From contig JAFQCG010000001.1 of assembly GCA_017416535.1 (NCBI GenBank), forward strand, positions 699,013-763,012: a stretch of DNA of 64,000 nucleotides. Direction: 5' to 3'. Position 1 is the stretch's first letter, and each line of letters opens with the position of its first letter. The stretch comes from Bacilli bacterium. Lineage in GTDB: Bacteria > Bacillota_I > Bacilli_A > RF39 > UBA660. This document shows positions 6,486 to 16,760 of the stretch, one piece after another. The notes beneath the pieces were generated by a model. The model was not told the DNA's origin. It did not search any database and saw nothing but the letters and a program-made list of their open reading frames with translations. The position numbers were made by a program, and so were the translations under genes.

Positions 6486-8507
6486 ATGGCCAAGAATTTA
6501 GTTATAGTGGAAAGTCCTAGTAAGAGTAAGACAATTGAAAAATATTTAGGTAAAGATTTTAAAGTTGTTTCTTCTAAAGGACATATTAGAGATTTATCTA
6601 CTACTGGACATTATGGTTTAGGTGTTGATATTGAAAACGGATTTAAGCCTAATTATATTGCGATTAAGGGTAAGAATAGTGTTATTAAAGAATTAAAGAA
6701 GGATGTTAAAGAAGCAGACCTTGTTTATCTTGCAAGCGACCCGGACCGCGAAGGAGAAGCAATTGCATGGCATTTAAAAGATGCTTTAGGTATTAAAGAT
6801 AATAAATATAAAAGAGTTTTATTTCATGAAATTACAAAGGATAAAGTAATTCAAGCAATTAATAATCCTACTGTTATTGATGATAATTTAGTACATAGTC
6901 AAGAAACTAGAAGAATTCTTGATCGTATTATTGGATTTAGATTATCTAAGTTATTGCAAAGTAAGATTGGTGCAAAGAGTGCAGGGCGTGTACAAAGCGT
7001 TGCTTTAAAATTAATTGTTGATCGTGAAAGAGAAATTATGGCATTTGTTCCTGAAGAATATTGGACAATTACTGCTAATTTTAATGATTATGAAGCTAAT
7101 TTATTTAAATATAAAGAAGATGATATTGAGTTAAAGTGTAAGGATGATGCAGATAAGGTATTAAATGAAATTAGTGATACTTATACAGTTGAAAGTGTTG
7201 AAAAGAAAGAAAAGAATAAAAAGAGTAAACTTCCTTTTACAACTTCAACATTACAACAAGAAGCATCTACTAAATTAGGTTTTGCTGCTAAAAAGACTAT
7301 GAGCATAGCTCAAAAGTTATATGAAGGTATTGATTTAGGAGATGAAACAGTCGGATTAATTACTTACATGAGAACTGATTCAATTCGTTTGTCAGATGAC
7401 TTTACTAGACCAACGATGGCTTATATAAATGAAAATTATGGAGATAACTATGTTGGTTATGTTAAAGCTGCTAAGAAGAATGATAATGTTCAAGATGCAC
7501 ATGAAGCAATTCGTCCAACAAGTATTAATCGTGAACCAAGTAAAATTAAACAATATTTATCAAATGATGAGTTTAAATTATATAGTATGATTTATAAAAG
7601 AGCATTAGCATCATTAATGGCTGATGCTAAAGTAAATCAAACAACAGTTGTTTTTGATAATAATGATTATAAGTTTAAGACTACTGGGCAAATTCTTATT
7701 TTTGATGGATATTTAAAAGTATATAAAGATTATGAATCTAGCGAAGATAAAATTTTACCTGAGTTTAATGAAGAAGGAAAACTAGTTACAAAAGATGTTT
7801 CTTCTGAACAACATTTTACTAATCCACCAGCAAGATATACAGAAGCTAAATTAATTAAAGAAATGGAAGAATTGGGGATTGGTAGACCTTCTACTTATGC
7901 TAAAACAATTGATACAATTAAAGAACGTGATTATGTAACTATGGAAGAAAAGAAATTCAAACCAACTGAAATTGGTTTTGAAACTACAGATAAGCTACAA
8001 GAATTTTTTAGTGATTTAATTAATGTAGAATATACTCGTGATATGGAAGAGGATCTTGATGAAATTGCTGAAGGTAAAGCTATTTGGAATAAAGTACTTG
8101 CAGATTTCTATAAATTATTTGAACCTCGTGTAAAAGAAGCTTTTGCTGATATGGAGAAAAAAGCACCTGAGACAACTGGTGAAGTGTGTCCAGAATGTGG
8201 AAGTGAACTTGTGGTTAGAAAAGGTAGATATGGGGAATTTGTAGCTTGTTCTAATTATCCTGAATGTAAATATATTAAGAAGGAAGTAGTGGAAGTTAAA
8301 GAAATTATGGATTGCCCAGAATGTGGCGGCAAAATCGTAGAAAAACCAACTAGAAAAGGTAAAGTTTTCTATGGATGTAATAATTATCCTAAGTGTAAAT
8401 TTGCATTATGGGATAAACCAACTGGAGAATTTTGCCCAGAATGTGGCAAAGTTTTAGTTGAAAAGAATGGTAAAATAAAATGTAGTGAGTGTACTTATGA
8501 AGTGTAG
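6486..8507 (+). CDS. topA: DNA topoisomerase I (type IA)
   Basis: Relaxes negative supercoils through a 5'-phosphotyrosine. The N-terminal TOPRIM domain opens with LVIVESPSKSKTIEKYLG and has DPDREGEAIAWH near residues 78-89. The active tyrosine is in GLITYMRTDSIRLS at about residue 296. The C-terminus carries zinc ribbons of the topo I type: CPECGSEL...CSNYPEC, CPECGGKI...CNNYPKC, and a final CPECGKVL...CSEC. 673 residues, a typical Firmicutes length. Its last codons form the 5' arm of its own terminator. Confidence 0.97.
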   Translation: MAKNLVIVESPSKSKTIEKYLGKDFKVVSSKGHIRDLSTTGHYGLGVDIENGFKPNYIAIKGKNSVIKELKKDVKEADLVYLASDPDREGEAIAWHLKDALGIKDNKYKRVLFHEITKDKVIQAINNPTVIDDNLVHSQETRRILDRIIGFRLSKLLQSKIGAKSAGRVQSVALKLIVDREREIMAFVPEEYWTITANFNDYEANLFKYKEDDIELKCKDDADKVLNEISDTYTVESVEKKEKNKKSKLPFTTSTLQQEASTKLGFAAKKTMSIAQKLYEGIDLGDETVGLITYMRTDSIRLSDDFTRPTMAYINENYGDNYVGYVKAAKKNDNVQDAHEAIRPTSINREPSKIKQYLSNDEFKLYSMIYKRALASLMADAKVNQTTVVFDNNDYKFKTTGQILIFDGYLKVYKDYESSEDKILPEFNEEGKLVTKDVSSEQHFTNPPARYTEAKLIKEMEELGIGRPSTYAKTIDTIKERDYVTMEEKKFKPTEIGFETTDKLQEFFSDLINVEYTRDMEEDLDEIAEGKAIWNKVLADFYKLFEPRVKEAFADMEKKAPETTGEVCPECGSELVVRKGRYGEFVACSNYPECKYIKKEVVEVKEIMDCPECGGKIVEKPTRKGKVFYGCNNYPKCKFALWDKPTGEFCPECGKVLVEKNGKIKCSECTYEV

Positions 8508-8523
8508 GTACACTCCTTTTTCT
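8487..8523 (+). terminator. topA terminator, overlapping the stop codon
   Basis: GAGTGTAC (8487-8494) pairs perfectly with GTACACTC (8508-8515) and is followed by CTTTTTCTT. The topA stop (8505-8507) lies in the loop. Confidence 0.85.
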
Positions 8524-8542
8524 TGATTTTTTAATGGTTTTA

Positions 8543-8551
8543 TGGTATAAT
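8543..8551 (+). promoter_or_regulatory. Extended -10 promoter for the 202-aa orphan
   Basis: TGGTATAAT, 26 bases before the ATG at 8577. Confidence 0.6.
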
Positions 8552-8576
8552 ATGTGCAACATTGGGGGTATTGTGT

Positions 8577-9185
8577 ATGGTAGCTAGATTAGTTTATTTA
8601 GTAGATGGACAAGAAATAGAACTTGAAAAAATGAGTTTAGATGCTTTAGATGATTTAACTTATTCAGCATTTGGAACAGAAGATGATATTATTAATTCTT
8701 TGAGATATGAAAAATTATTAGATAAGGTTTCAAAAGATGGGGAAGTAAAAGTTGCTTATGATGCATTAGAAGTTCCACTTAAAACAATTGACTATGTTGC
8801 TGGATTTGGATTTGATCCGTTTCATCAACAAGTACAATATATGAGTGTGTTAGTTGGTGATAGAAAGATTGGACCAACACTTAGAAGTTTAAGAGAAAAT
8901 ATAATTCGAACATTAAGTGATATAGATGTAGTTCAAGATTTTTATGAAATATTTAAAGATAAATATACTGCAAAAGAACGTTTATATTATAGTGCTGGAA
9001 TGCTTTATGAAAATGATAAGTTGGTTTTTGATGGCATTAGAAGAATTGTTGATGAGGCTACAAATCATAGCGAAGGGTATTTAGCAGGAAGATTATTTAT
9101 TGATGGTTTAAGTAAACTCGATAGTGTCAAGAATAAAGATGAAAAGGGAAGAATAGTTTCTCCTAAAGTATATGAAAAAAAATAA
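8577..9185 (+). CDS. Hypothetical protein (202 aa)
   Basis: I do not recognise this protein. The start is ATG 8577, eight bases after GGGGG; a TTG at 8562 would precede the ribosome-binding site. It begins MVARLVYLVDGQEIELEKMS and is soluble, mixed alpha/beta by composition, with no Cys and no signal peptide. The C-terminus (about residue 175 on) is charged and probably flexible. It has its own promoter and lies between topA and another orphan. Confidence 0.6.
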   Translation: MVARLVYLVDGQEIELEKMSLDALDDLTYSAFGTEDDIINSLRYEKLLDKVSKDGEVKVAYDALEVPLKTIDYVAGFGFDPFHQQVQYMSVLVGDRKIGPTLRSLRENIIRTLSDIDVVQDFYEIFKDKYTAKERLYYSAGMLYENDKLVFDGIRRIVDEATNHSEGYLAGRLFIDGLSKLDSVKNKDEKGRIVSPKVYEKK

Positions 9186-9206
9186 ATGTAAATAATTTGC
9201 TTTTAA

Positions 9207-9235
9207 TTGCATGATATCTTTTATAAAGATATAAT
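9207..9235 (+). promoter_or_regulatory. Promoter with a palindrome filling its spacer
   Basis: TTGCAT (9207-9212) and TATAAT (9230-9235) have 17 bases between them. Bases 9214-9232 form a perfect inverted repeat, ATATCTTT-tat-AAAGATAT, occupying the spacer and entering the -10. This is the usual place for a repressor site; the regulator is unknown. Confidence 0.65.
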
Positions 9236-9257
9236 GAAAGTAAGGGTGGTGTAGATT

Positions 9258-10565
9258 ATGGATACATATTTCTTAATTGCACGAAGTAGAAAAGACAATA
9301 GTTTTACAGTTTTAAAATTACAAGAAACTTGGTATTTAGGAAGAGAAAAGGGTCGTCAAGGTGTCTTAACACGTGAAAATGATTTAGAAGCTATTGATTT
9401 AGTTACTACTAGATTTGGTAGTGAAGAAGAAATGGCAAATAGAATGGCTATGAATGGATATATTCCTGATAGTGATGTAGATATTTTTATTGCGAGTAAA
9501 AGACAAAAAGATGGAAAGAGTTATATAAGGTTTGATGAAGTAATATATAACCCTGATAAAGATAGAAGAATTGATTCTTTAAGAAGAATTGCGCTTACAT
9601 CTTTAGCATCAGATTTTAAAGATGATAAGTACGATATTGATTCTATTTATGATGAAGTGATTGCACTTTCTTATATGGCTGATGATTATTTGGCAATGCT
9701 ATTAGATGGAGATATGAATGTATCTTTAATATTTGCTGAACAATTAAGAGGTGTTCAACAATATTCAGAAATTCCTTATTTCTTAAAAGAAAGAGTGGGA
9801 TTTGGTGCGGATAATTATTTAGTTTTAAGAAATATTGTTGAATCAATTAATAGATTAGAACAAGTTAGTACACATTCACGTGCGGATAGATTTGTTCAAA
9901 ACGCTGATTTTATTGGTAAAAATTTATCTGGTAGAATGGCTTTGGTTCCTGATCTTGCTATGCAACTTGATAAGTCATATGTTGAAGGACAATTATCATT
10001 ATTTTCATTACTTGATGATAAGGGTAAAGAACAAGTAGTGGAAGCTACTAAGAAGGTTGCGGAAGAAGAAAAATTAATACCACAAAAAATACATATACCA
10101 AGAAGTGGTGTTAGTGACTATGATAAGAGAAAAGAAGTATTTAGAGTATTAAGACATGCTGAAGGTAAAGTTTTTTATAAAGATAAAGAAACTGATACAT
10201 ATAAAGTAAACTATGATGTATTTACTAGTTATCCACCAACAGAGGATGAAGCAAGAAAGCTAAATACATATTTGACTGGTAAACTTCCAAAATATTTTGC
10301 ACATTATATTTATGATTATAGAATGTTATGTGAATGTCAAAAAGATTCATTTACACCACCATCAGAGATTGCGGAATTACAAACAGAAGTTGAATATGAT
10401 ATTAGAAAAGTAGATGCGAGATTTAAAAGTGCTAAAACATTAAATATGGCCTATGAATGGTGTATGTTATACGAGGGTGCTCGAAAGAGAGACAAGGCGG
10501 TTAGTGAAGGTGCTAAAGTAAGTTCTGATTTAGATGATAAGGCAAAAACTTATGGAAAAAAGTAA
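9258..10565 (+). CDS. Hypothetical protein (435 aa)
   Basis: I do not recognise this protein. It is 435 residues, soluble, without signal peptide or membrane segment. Residues 1-75 look like a compact alpha/beta module (MDTYFLIARSRKDNSFTVLK). The middle is helical and rich in Asp, Arg and Leu, and the C-terminal 40 residues are charged. There is no recognisable nucleotide-binding or catalytic motif. The promoter carries a palindrome in its spacer. Its last 14 bases overlap the start of the recombinase gene, so the two are probably coupled. Confidence 0.6.
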   Translation: MDTYFLIARSRKDNSFTVLKLQETWYLGREKGRQGVLTRENDLEAIDLVTTRFGSEEEMANRMAMNGYIPDSDVDIFIASKRQKDGKSYIRFDEVIYNPDKDRRIDSLRRIALTSLASDFKDDKYDIDSIYDEVIALSYMADDYLAMLLDGDMNVSLIFAEQLRGVQQYSEIPYFLKERVGFGADNYLVLRNIVESINRLEQVSTHSRADRFVQNADFIGKNLSGRMALVPDLAMQLDKSYVEGQLSLFSLLDDKGKEQVVEATKKVAEEEKLIPQKIHIPRSGVSDYDKRKEVFRVLRHAEGKVFYKDKETDTYKVNYDVFTSYPPTEDEARKLNTYLTGKLPKYFAHYIYDYRMLCECQKDSFTPPSEIAELQTEVEYDIRKVDARFKSAKTLNMAYEWCMLYEGARKRDKAVSEGAKVSSDLDDKAKTYGKK

Positions 10566-11457
10566 TATATTTTTAAATGATTATTTGGAATATTTAAAAT
10601 ATCAAAAAAATTATTCTGATTATACGGTTTTAAGTTATCAAAATGATATAGAAGAATTTTTAGAATATTTAAATAGGGAAGCACTTGATTTTAAAGATAT
10701 TGAATATAGTGATTTAAGATTTTATTTGATGTATTTGAAAGAAGAAAAGAATGATAACAATTCTTCTATAGATAGAAAATTAAGTGCATTACGTGGTTTT
10801 TATAAATATTTAGCTAATGAAGGAATTGTTAAAAGTAATGTTTTTTCATTAGTAAGTGGACCAAAGAAAGAAAAGAAATTACCTAGATATTTTGAATATA
10901 ATGAATTAGAAGAATTATTTAATGTGCCAGATAGTGATACTGCGTTAGGGCAAAGAGATTTATTGTTATTAGAACTTTTATATGCGACAGGGGTACGTGT
11001 TGGAGAGTTAACTAATATTAAAATTAAAGATATAGATTTAAGTAGTAAGAGTATTTTAATTCTTGGTAAAGGTAATAAGGAAAGAATTGTAACTTATGGT
11101 GACTATTGTGAGGAGATCTTGAAAAGGTATTTGAGTGATGGATATATTCTTTTAAATACTAAGAGTAGTGAATATTTATTTTTAAATAAAAATGGTGGTT
11201 CCTTAACTGAAAGAGGAGTTAGATATATACTTGATCAGATTATTAAACAAACCAGTATTAATAAGAATATCTCGCCACATATGATTAGACATAGTTTTGC
11301 AACTCATTTGCTTAATGAGGGCTGTGATCTTACTACTGTTCAAAAATTATTAGGACATGAAAGTATTAAGGCTACGCAAATTTATACTCATGTTACTACT
11401 GATAGACTTAAGGAAGTTTATTATAATAGTTTTCCGAGAGCAAAAAAGGACGATTAA
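10552..11457 (+). CDS. XerC/XerD-type tyrosine recombinase
   Basis: 301 residues with an N-terminal SAM-like core-binding domain (YLEYLKYQKNYSDYTVLSYQ) and a C-terminal catalytic domain. The catalytic set is visible: Arg in ATGVRVGELTNI, Lys in GKGNKERIV, HMIRH, LLGHESI and the nucleophile in IYTHV. Length and motifs match chromosomal dimer-resolution recombinases rather than integrases of mobile elements, and no element borders are seen. XerC and XerD cannot be separated here. Start ATG 10552 overlaps the previous gene by 14 bases; an earlier in-frame start at 10534 has no better ribosome-binding site. Confidence 0.9.
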   Translation: MEKSNIFLNDYLEYLKYQKNYSDYTVLSYQNDIEEFLEYLNREALDFKDIEYSDLRFYLMYLKEEKNDNNSSIDRKLSALRGFYKYLANEGIVKSNVFSLVSGPKKEKKLPRYFEYNELEELFNVPDSDTALGQRDLLLLELLYATGVRVGELTNIKIKDIDLSSKSILILGKGNKERIVTYGDYCEEILKRYLSDGYILLNTKSSEYLFLNKNGGSLTERGVRYILDQIIKQTSINKNISPHMIRHSFATHLLNEGCDLTTVQKLLGHESIKATQIYTHVTTDRLKEVYYNSFPRAKKDD

Positions 11458-11472
11458 TATCGTCTTTTTTCT
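11443..11472 (+). terminator. Terminator after the recombinase gene
   Basis: GACGAT (11449-11454) pairs with ATCGTC (11459-11464) around TAAT, with an A run before and a T run after. It overlaps the stop codon. Confidence 0.8.
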
Positions 11473-11523
11473 TTGTTTTTAAAAGAAATTAATGATTTAT
11501 ATGTTTTATTTTAAATATTAATT

Positions 11524-11532
11524 TGATATAAT
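11524..11532 (+). promoter_or_regulatory. Extended -10 promoter for the comN-secDF operon
   Basis: TGATATAAT, 30 bases before the start at 11562. Confidence 0.6.
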
Positions 11533-11561
11533 TAAGTTATTCAAAAGGTGTGTGATCTTTT

Positions 11562-11840
11562 ATGGATTATGAATTTTCTAGTAAGGAAGAATTATTTCAA
11601 AGAGTTAAACCTGCACTAAAAGCAAAAGTTAATGAATTCAAAAGACTTGGATATAAGTATGTTCAAGAGGTAGATGTATGGAATTATTTAATTGAAAATG
11701 TTTGGTGTAAGGCTAAAGATTTAATGCTTTCGGATATTGTTAATGATATCTTACATGTAAAGATTAAGAAGATTGATGATTATATAAAAGAAAAAATGAG
11801 CAGTACTAATAGAACACAATATTTTGATAGTAATAATTAA
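11562..11840 (+). CDS. comN: ComN-like post-transcriptional regulator
   Basis: 92 residues. The segment LKAKVNEFKRLGYKYVQEVD, followed by VWNYL and SDIVNDILHVKI, fits the ComN (YrzD, Post_transc_reg) family, which in B. subtilis controls comE expression and localises to division sites. The assignment is backed by position: in Bacillus comN lies just upstream of secDF, and here secDF follows after 18 bases. There are no competence genes in the window, so the target in this organism is open. Confidence 0.75.
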   Translation: MDYEFSSKEELFQRVKPALKAKVNEFKRLGYKYVQEVDVWNYLIENVWCKAKDLMLSDIVNDILHVKIKKIDDYIKEKMSSTNRTQYFDSNN

Positions 11841-11858
11841 TATTTATGAGGTGAAAAC

Positions 11859-14138
11859 ATGAAGAAAAAAGGAAATAAGAAAAAAGTAGTTTTGACAACT
11901 ATGTTTTTATGCCTTGTAATAGTTGGAATATGTTTTTTATGTGTTCCATTATTTAAAAATCTAAAATTTGGTTTAGATTTACAAGGTGGGTTTGAAGTTT
12001 TATATAAGGTTGAATCTGTTGATGGTTCTAAGATGACATCTGAAAAGATGACTGCAACATATAAAACATTAAGTAAAAGAATTGATAGTTTAGGAGTAAG
12101 TGAACCAGAAATTATTCTAGAGGGTACTGATAGAATTAGAGTTAAGTTAGCTGGAGTTACTAATCCTGAAGAAGCACGTAGTCAATTATCTACTGTTGCA
12201 TCACTAAGTTTTAGAGATACAGATGATAAATTATTAATGACTAGTGATGTTTTATCAGCAGGCCAAGCAAAAATAGGTCAAGATGATCAAAAAAGACCAG
12301 CTGTAGCTTTAACAGTAAAAGATAAAGAAAAGTTTTATGAAGTTACTAAAGCTATAAGTGAAAAAGAAGATGGAAAAAATATGATAGTTATTTGGCTTGA
12401 TTATAATCCATTGACTGATAAGTTTGAAGATGATAAAAATACTTGTGGTGCGAGTGGTTCAAATTGTTTAAGTGCTGCAACTGTTTCACAAGGATTTGCA
12501 AGTGATGTTATTATTCAAGGTAACTTTACTTTAGAAGAAGTAGAAAATCTAGTTGATTTAATTAATAGTGGATCACTTCCAAGTAAATTAAGTGAAGTTT
12601 CTAGTCAAACAGTAGGAGCTACATTTGGAGATCAAACATTAGAAAAAACATTAATTGCAGGAATTATTGGTATTGCATTAATCGTTATTATTTTAGTTGC
12701 TGTATACCATTTTGTTGGATTTGTTGCATCATGTGCAATGATTATTTATGCATTTTTAGTATTCTTAGTATTTTGGTTAATTGGTGGAGTATTAACACTT
12801 CCTGGAATTGCCGCATTAGTACTTGGAATTGGTATGGCAGTAGATTCAAATGTTATTACATTCTCTCGTATTAGAGATGAGTTACATAAAGGTAAGAGTT
12901 TACCACTTGCTGTTAGAGAAGGAACTAAGTCAAGTTTCTCAGCAATTATTGATGGAAATCTTACTACATTAATCGTTGCAATTATTATGTTTATTTATGG
13001 CGAATCTAGTATTAAAGGATTTGCAACAATGAATATAATTACAGTTATTGTTACAATGTTTACAATGGTTTGGTTAACAAGATTATTAATTAATGCTTTT
13101 GTAAAAACTGATTTCTTTAATGATAAAGTTAATTTATTTATTAATGTTAAGAAGAAAAATATTCCTAACGTTAGTAAAAATGAAGAAGTTAAAGTTAAAC
13201 CATTTAGTAAAGTTAATTTCTTAAAACATAGAGTAATTTGGTCACTTATTTCAGTAGTTATTATTGTTGCTGGTGGAGTTATGATTGGTGTTAAAGGATT
13301 AAATCTTGGTATCGATTATAAAGCTGGTAGTGATATTACTATTTCTACAGAAGAAAAAGTTACTGAAAAAGTATTGAAAGCAGATTTAAAAGAATTAGGG
13401 TTTGAAGCAAGTGAAATTACTATGTTAGAAGATGAAGTAGTAATTAGAGTTGATAAATCATTTAGTGGTGATGAAGTTAAAGAAGTAAATAGTTATTTTG
13501 AAGATAAATATGATGCTAAAGTTAATATTGGAGTTGTTACTAATATTGTTAAACAAGAATTAGTTAAAAATGCAGTTATTTCAGTATTATTCGCTTTAGT
13601 TGGAATTATTATCTATGTATCATTAAGATTTAAGTTTAGTTATGCAGTAGGTGGAGTTATTGCTTTAATACATGATGCTGCAATGATGTTTGCTTTATTT
13701 GCATTATTAAGATTAGAAGTAGATTCAATGTTTATTGCAGCGATACTTGCAATTATTGGATATTCAATTAATGATACTATTGTTTCTTTTGATAGAGTTC
13801 GTGAGAATTTAAAAGCAGTTGATGATAAGAAATTAGATAAAGTAAAATTAGAAGAAATTTGTAATAGAAGTATTCAAGAAACTTTCTCTAGAACATTATT
13901 TACATCTATTACAACATTAATTCCTGTAATAGCTTTAACATTCTTAGGATCAAGAGAAATCTTTACATTTAATATGGCAATGTTAATGGGTTTAGTTGCT
14001 GGTACATATTCATCAATATTTATTTCAATGTCTGTATTCTTAGGACTTGAAAAAAGAAATATTGGTAAACCAAAAAAGAAAAAGAAAATTTATACAGATG
14101 AATTTGAAGAAAAGAAGATAAAGGGAATTAATTGTTAG
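11859..14138 (+). CDS. secDF: Protein translocase SecDF (fused SecD and SecF)
   Basis: A 759-residue fusion of SecD and SecF, an RND-type membrane protein that uses proton flow to assist export through SecYEG. The SecD half (about 1-435) has the N-terminal membrane helix, FGLDLQGGFEVLY, the periplasmic P1 domain, and membrane helices containing GIGMAVDSNVITFSRIRDEL. The SecF half begins near residue 450 with its own first helix and GLNLGIDYKAGSDI, and ends with IIGYSINDTIVSFDRVREN. The fused form is the one found in Bacillus. Start ATG 11859 behind GAGGTGA; relA follows nine bases after its end. Confidence 0.96.
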   Translation: MKKKGNKKKVVLTTMFLCLVIVGICFLCVPLFKNLKFGLDLQGGFEVLYKVESVDGSKMTSEKMTATYKTLSKRIDSLGVSEPEIILEGTDRIRVKLAGVTNPEEARSQLSTVASLSFRDTDDKLLMTSDVLSAGQAKIGQDDQKRPAVALTVKDKEKFYEVTKAISEKEDGKNMIVIWLDYNPLTDKFEDDKNTCGASGSNCLSAATVSQGFASDVIIQGNFTLEEVENLVDLINSGSLPSKLSEVSSQTVGATFGDQTLEKTLIAGIIGIALIVIILVAVYHFVGFVASCAMIIYAFLVFLVFWLIGGVLTLPGIAALVLGIGMAVDSNVITFSRIRDELHKGKSLPLAVREGTKSSFSAIIDGNLTTLIVAIIMFIYGESSIKGFATMNIITVIVTMFTMVWLTRLLINAFVKTDFFNDKVNLFINVKKKNIPNVSKNEEVKVKPFSKVNFLKHRVIWSLISVVIIVAGGVMIGVKGLNLGIDYKAGSDITISTEEKVTEKVLKADLKELGFEASEITMLEDEVVIRVDKSFSGDEVKEVNSYFEDKYDAKVNIGVVTNIVKQELVKNAVISVLFALVGIIIYVSLRFKFSYAVGGVIALIHDAAMMFALFALLRLEVDSMFIAAILAIIGYSINDTIVSFDRVRENLKAVDDKKLDKVKLEEICNRSIQETFSRTLFTSITTLIPVIALTFLGSREIFTFNMAMLMGLVAGTYSSIFISMSVFLGLEKRNIGKPKKKKKIYTDEFEEKKIKGINC

Positions 14139-14147
14139 TGAGAGGAG

Positions 14148-16310
14148 ATGGTTCCTACGTCTAAGAATAAAGATGATATTACTTTTGAAATGGTAGAAGA
14201 GAAAGTAAGATTATATATCGATAATGAAGAACAAATAAAGGTAATCCAAGAGGCTTACCTTTTTGCTAAAGATAAACATGATGGACAATTTAGAAAAACA
14301 GGGGAACCTTACATTATACATCCACTTAATGTGGCACAAATACTTACAACAATATATGCAGATTATGAAACAATTTCAGCGGGGTTAATGCATGATGTGT
14401 TAGAAGATTGTGATTGTACTGTAAATGAAATGGAAGAAAAGTTCGGAAAAGAAATAACTAAATTAGTACAAGGTGTTACAAAACTTAGTAAAATTAATTT
14501 TTCTACCGAAAATGAATATTTAATTGATTATTATAAAAAAATAATAGTTGGTATGAGTGAAGATGTTAGAGTTATTATAATTAAGTTAGCTGATCGTCTT
14601 CATAATATGAGAACTTTATGGGCAATTCCTGAAGATAGACAAAGAGTAAAGGCACATGAGGCGCTAGATATTTTGGCGCCTATTGCTCACCATTTAGGAA
14701 TTCATAAAATAAAAAGTGAATTAGAAGATTTGTCATTACGTTATTTGAAACCGGATGTTTTTTATGATATAGTTGAAAAACTTAATAAGACAAAGGTTGA
14801 GAGAGATAAAACTGTATTTGACATGCAAAGAGATGTTTCTGATTTATTAACAGAACATCATATACCACATGAGATTAAAGGTAGAGCAAAGAGTATTTAT
14901 AGTATTTATAATAAACTTGATAAAGGTAAGAAGTTTAGTGATATTTATGATTTATTGGCATTAAGAATCTTAGTTCATACTGAACAAGAGTGTTATTTAG
15001 CATTAGGTATTATTCATTCTAAATTCAGACCTTTACCTAAGAGATTTAAAGACTATGTTGCTATGCCAAAACCAAATATGTATCAATCATTACATACAAC
15101 TGTATTTGGTGTAGATGGATATTTATTTGAAATTCAAATAAGAACTTATGATATGGATGAAGTTGCGGAAAATGGAATTGCTTCGCATTGGGCATATAAG
15201 GAAAATGGAGGTTCTACATCTACTGCTAATCTTCATTCAACAACAGAGCAAAAGTTACAATTCTTTAAGTCAATTATTGATTTAAGTAAAGATAAAATGA
15301 GTAGTGAAGAATTTGTTAATAGTGTTAAAGATGAAGTTTTAAATAATAATATTTATTGTTTTACACCTAAAGGTGATGTTATTGAGTTACCAAGAGGTGC
15401 TACTCCAATTGATTTTGCTTATGCAATACATACTAAAGTTGGAGAAACTATGGTAGGAGCGATTGTTAATAATAATATTGTTCCACTAAACTATGAACTT
15501 AAAGACAATGATATTGTTAAGATTAATACTAATAAGAGTTCTACACCATCTAAAGAATGGTTAAATATAGTAAAAGCAACTAAGACTAAAAATAGAATAA
15601 AAAGTTTCTTTACTAAAAATGATCGTGAAATTTATATTGAACGTGGTACTTATGCTTTAGAAAAAGAGTTACGTAAGAAAAAATTAAGTATTTCAGAATT
15701 TTTAAGTGATGAAAATTTAGATAAAATATTTGAGTCATTTAAAGTTGATGATTTAGAAGATTTATATTTACATATTGGTAATGGTAAAGCTCCTGTAAAT
15801 GCTGTTATTAATACTGTTTATAAGAGTGATGATACACCAGCGCCTAAAGTTGTAAAAGTTACTTCTAAAAATATAGATGCTGATATTATTGTTAGTGGAA
15901 TTGATAAAGTAAAAGTTAATTTAGCTAATTGTTGTAATCCAATATATGGGGATTCTATTATTGGTTATATTACAAAAGGAAATGGTATTAGTGTTCATAG
16001 GTTGAATTGTCATAATTTATCTTCTATGGAAGAAAGAACAGTAGAAGTATTGTGGAATGATAATACTAATAAGAGATATTTAACTTCTGTATTAATTCAT
16101 ACTAATACTAGTGATAATCATATGCTTGATTTAATGCAAGCAATATCTATGGTTAATGTAAGTGTAGATAGTATGAATACAGTTAGTAAAGTAGATAAAG
16201 TTACATATGAAGTTAATTGTTATGTAACTGGTGTTGAACAATTAAATAAAATGGTTTTAGCATTAGAAAAAAATCAATTTGTAGAAAAAGTTGAGAGGGT
16301 TATGCGATGA
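14148..16310 (+). CDS. relA: Bifunctional (p)ppGpp synthetase/hydrolase (RelA/SpoT, Rel)
   Basis: 720 residues with all domains of long Rel proteins. The HD hydrolase domain (HDVLEDCD near residue 83, and [13 protein letters not shown]) looks intact, as does the synthetase domain ([23 protein letters not shown]), so both activities are expected. TGS ([20 protein letters not shown]) and a C-terminal ACT domain follow. The start is uncertain: AGGAG at 14143-14147 directly abuts ATG 14148, leaving no spacer. The next in-frame ATG is 14190, which would trim 14 residues before conserved sequence but lacks a clear ribosome-binding site. It overlaps dtd by four bases. Confidence 0.95.
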   Translation: MVPTSKNKDDITFEMVEEKVRLYIDNEEQIKVIQEAYLFAKDKHDGQFRKTGEPYIIHPLNVAQILTTIYADYETISAGLMHDVLEDCDCTVNEMEEKFGKEITKLVQGVTKLSKINFSTENEYLIDYYKKIIVGMSEDVRVIIIKLADRLHNMRTLWAIPEDRQRVKAHEALDILAPIAHHLGIHKIKSELEDLSLRYLKPDVFYDIVEKLNKTKVERDKTVFDMQRDVSDLLTEHHIPHEIKGRAKSIYSIYNKLDKGKKFSDIYDLLALRILVHTEQECYLALGIIHSKFRPLPKRFKDYVAMPKPNMYQSLHTTVFGVDGYLFEIQIRTYDMDEVAENGIASHWAYKENGGSTSTANLHSTTEQKLQFFKSIIDLSKDKMSSEEFVNSVKDEVLNNNIYCFTPKGDVIELPRGATPIDFAYAIHTKVGETMVGAIVNNNIVPLNYELKDNDIVKINTNKSSTPSKEWLNIVKATKTKNRIKSFFTKNDREIYIERGTYALEKELRKKKLSISEFLSDENLDKIFESFKVDDLEDLYLHIGNGKAPVNAVINTVYKSDDTPAPKVVKVTSKNIDADIIVSGIDKVKVNLANCCNPIYGDSIIGYITKGNGISVHRLNCHNLSSMEERTVEVLWNDNTNKRYLTSVLIHTNTSDNHMLDLMQAISMVNVSVDSMNTVSKVDKVTYEVNCYVTGVEQLNKMVLALEKNQFVEKVERVMR

Positions 16311-16744
16311 GAGTATTAGTACAAAGAAGTGGTAATGCTTCAGTTAAGGTTGATGGAAAGATTGTTGGTGAAATAGAAAGCGGGTTAGTACTTCTTGTTG
16401 GTTTTACTAATGGAGACACAATTGAAGAAGTGAAACTTTTAGCAAAAAAATGTGCTAATCTTAGAATATTTCCTGATGAAGATGATGTAATGAATAAAAG
16501 TTTGTTAGATTTTGGAGGAGATATTTTATCTATTTCGCAATTTACTTTATATGGAGACGCTAAAAAAGGAAATAGACCAAGTTATATTAATGCGATGAAA
16601 AATGATGAGGCCATTCCTTTATATGAGGCATTTAATGAAGAACTTCGTACATATGGAGTTAAAGTTGAGACTGGTATTTTTGGAGCGGATATGGATGTTG
16701 CTCTTACAAATATTGGACCAACAACAATTTGGTTGGAAAAATAA
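16307..16744 (+). CDS. dtd: D-aminoacyl-tRNA deacylase
   Basis: 145 residues, the usual length. Removes D-amino acids mischarged onto tRNA. Diagnostic segments are [15 protein letters not shown] at the N-terminus, [18 protein letters not shown] around residue 77, and the substrate-gating [10 protein letters not shown] at the C-terminus (the family form is NxGPVT). It starts inside the relA stop (ATGA overlap), matching the relA-dtd order of Bacillus. Confidence 0.95.
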   Translation: MRVLVQRSGNASVKVDGKIVGEIESGLVLLVGFTNGDTIEEVKLLAKKCANLRIFPDEDDVMNKSLLDFGGDILSISQFTLYGDAKKGNRPSYINAMKNDEAIPLYEAFNEELRTYGVKVETGIFGADMDVALTNIGPTTIWLEK

Positions 16745-16760
16745 TATTTAGGGGGTTTTT

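Noticed and set aside
10552-11457. Integrase of a mobile element
   Set aside because: Length and motifs match XerC/XerD, and no direct repeats, tRNA end or cargo genes are seen around it.
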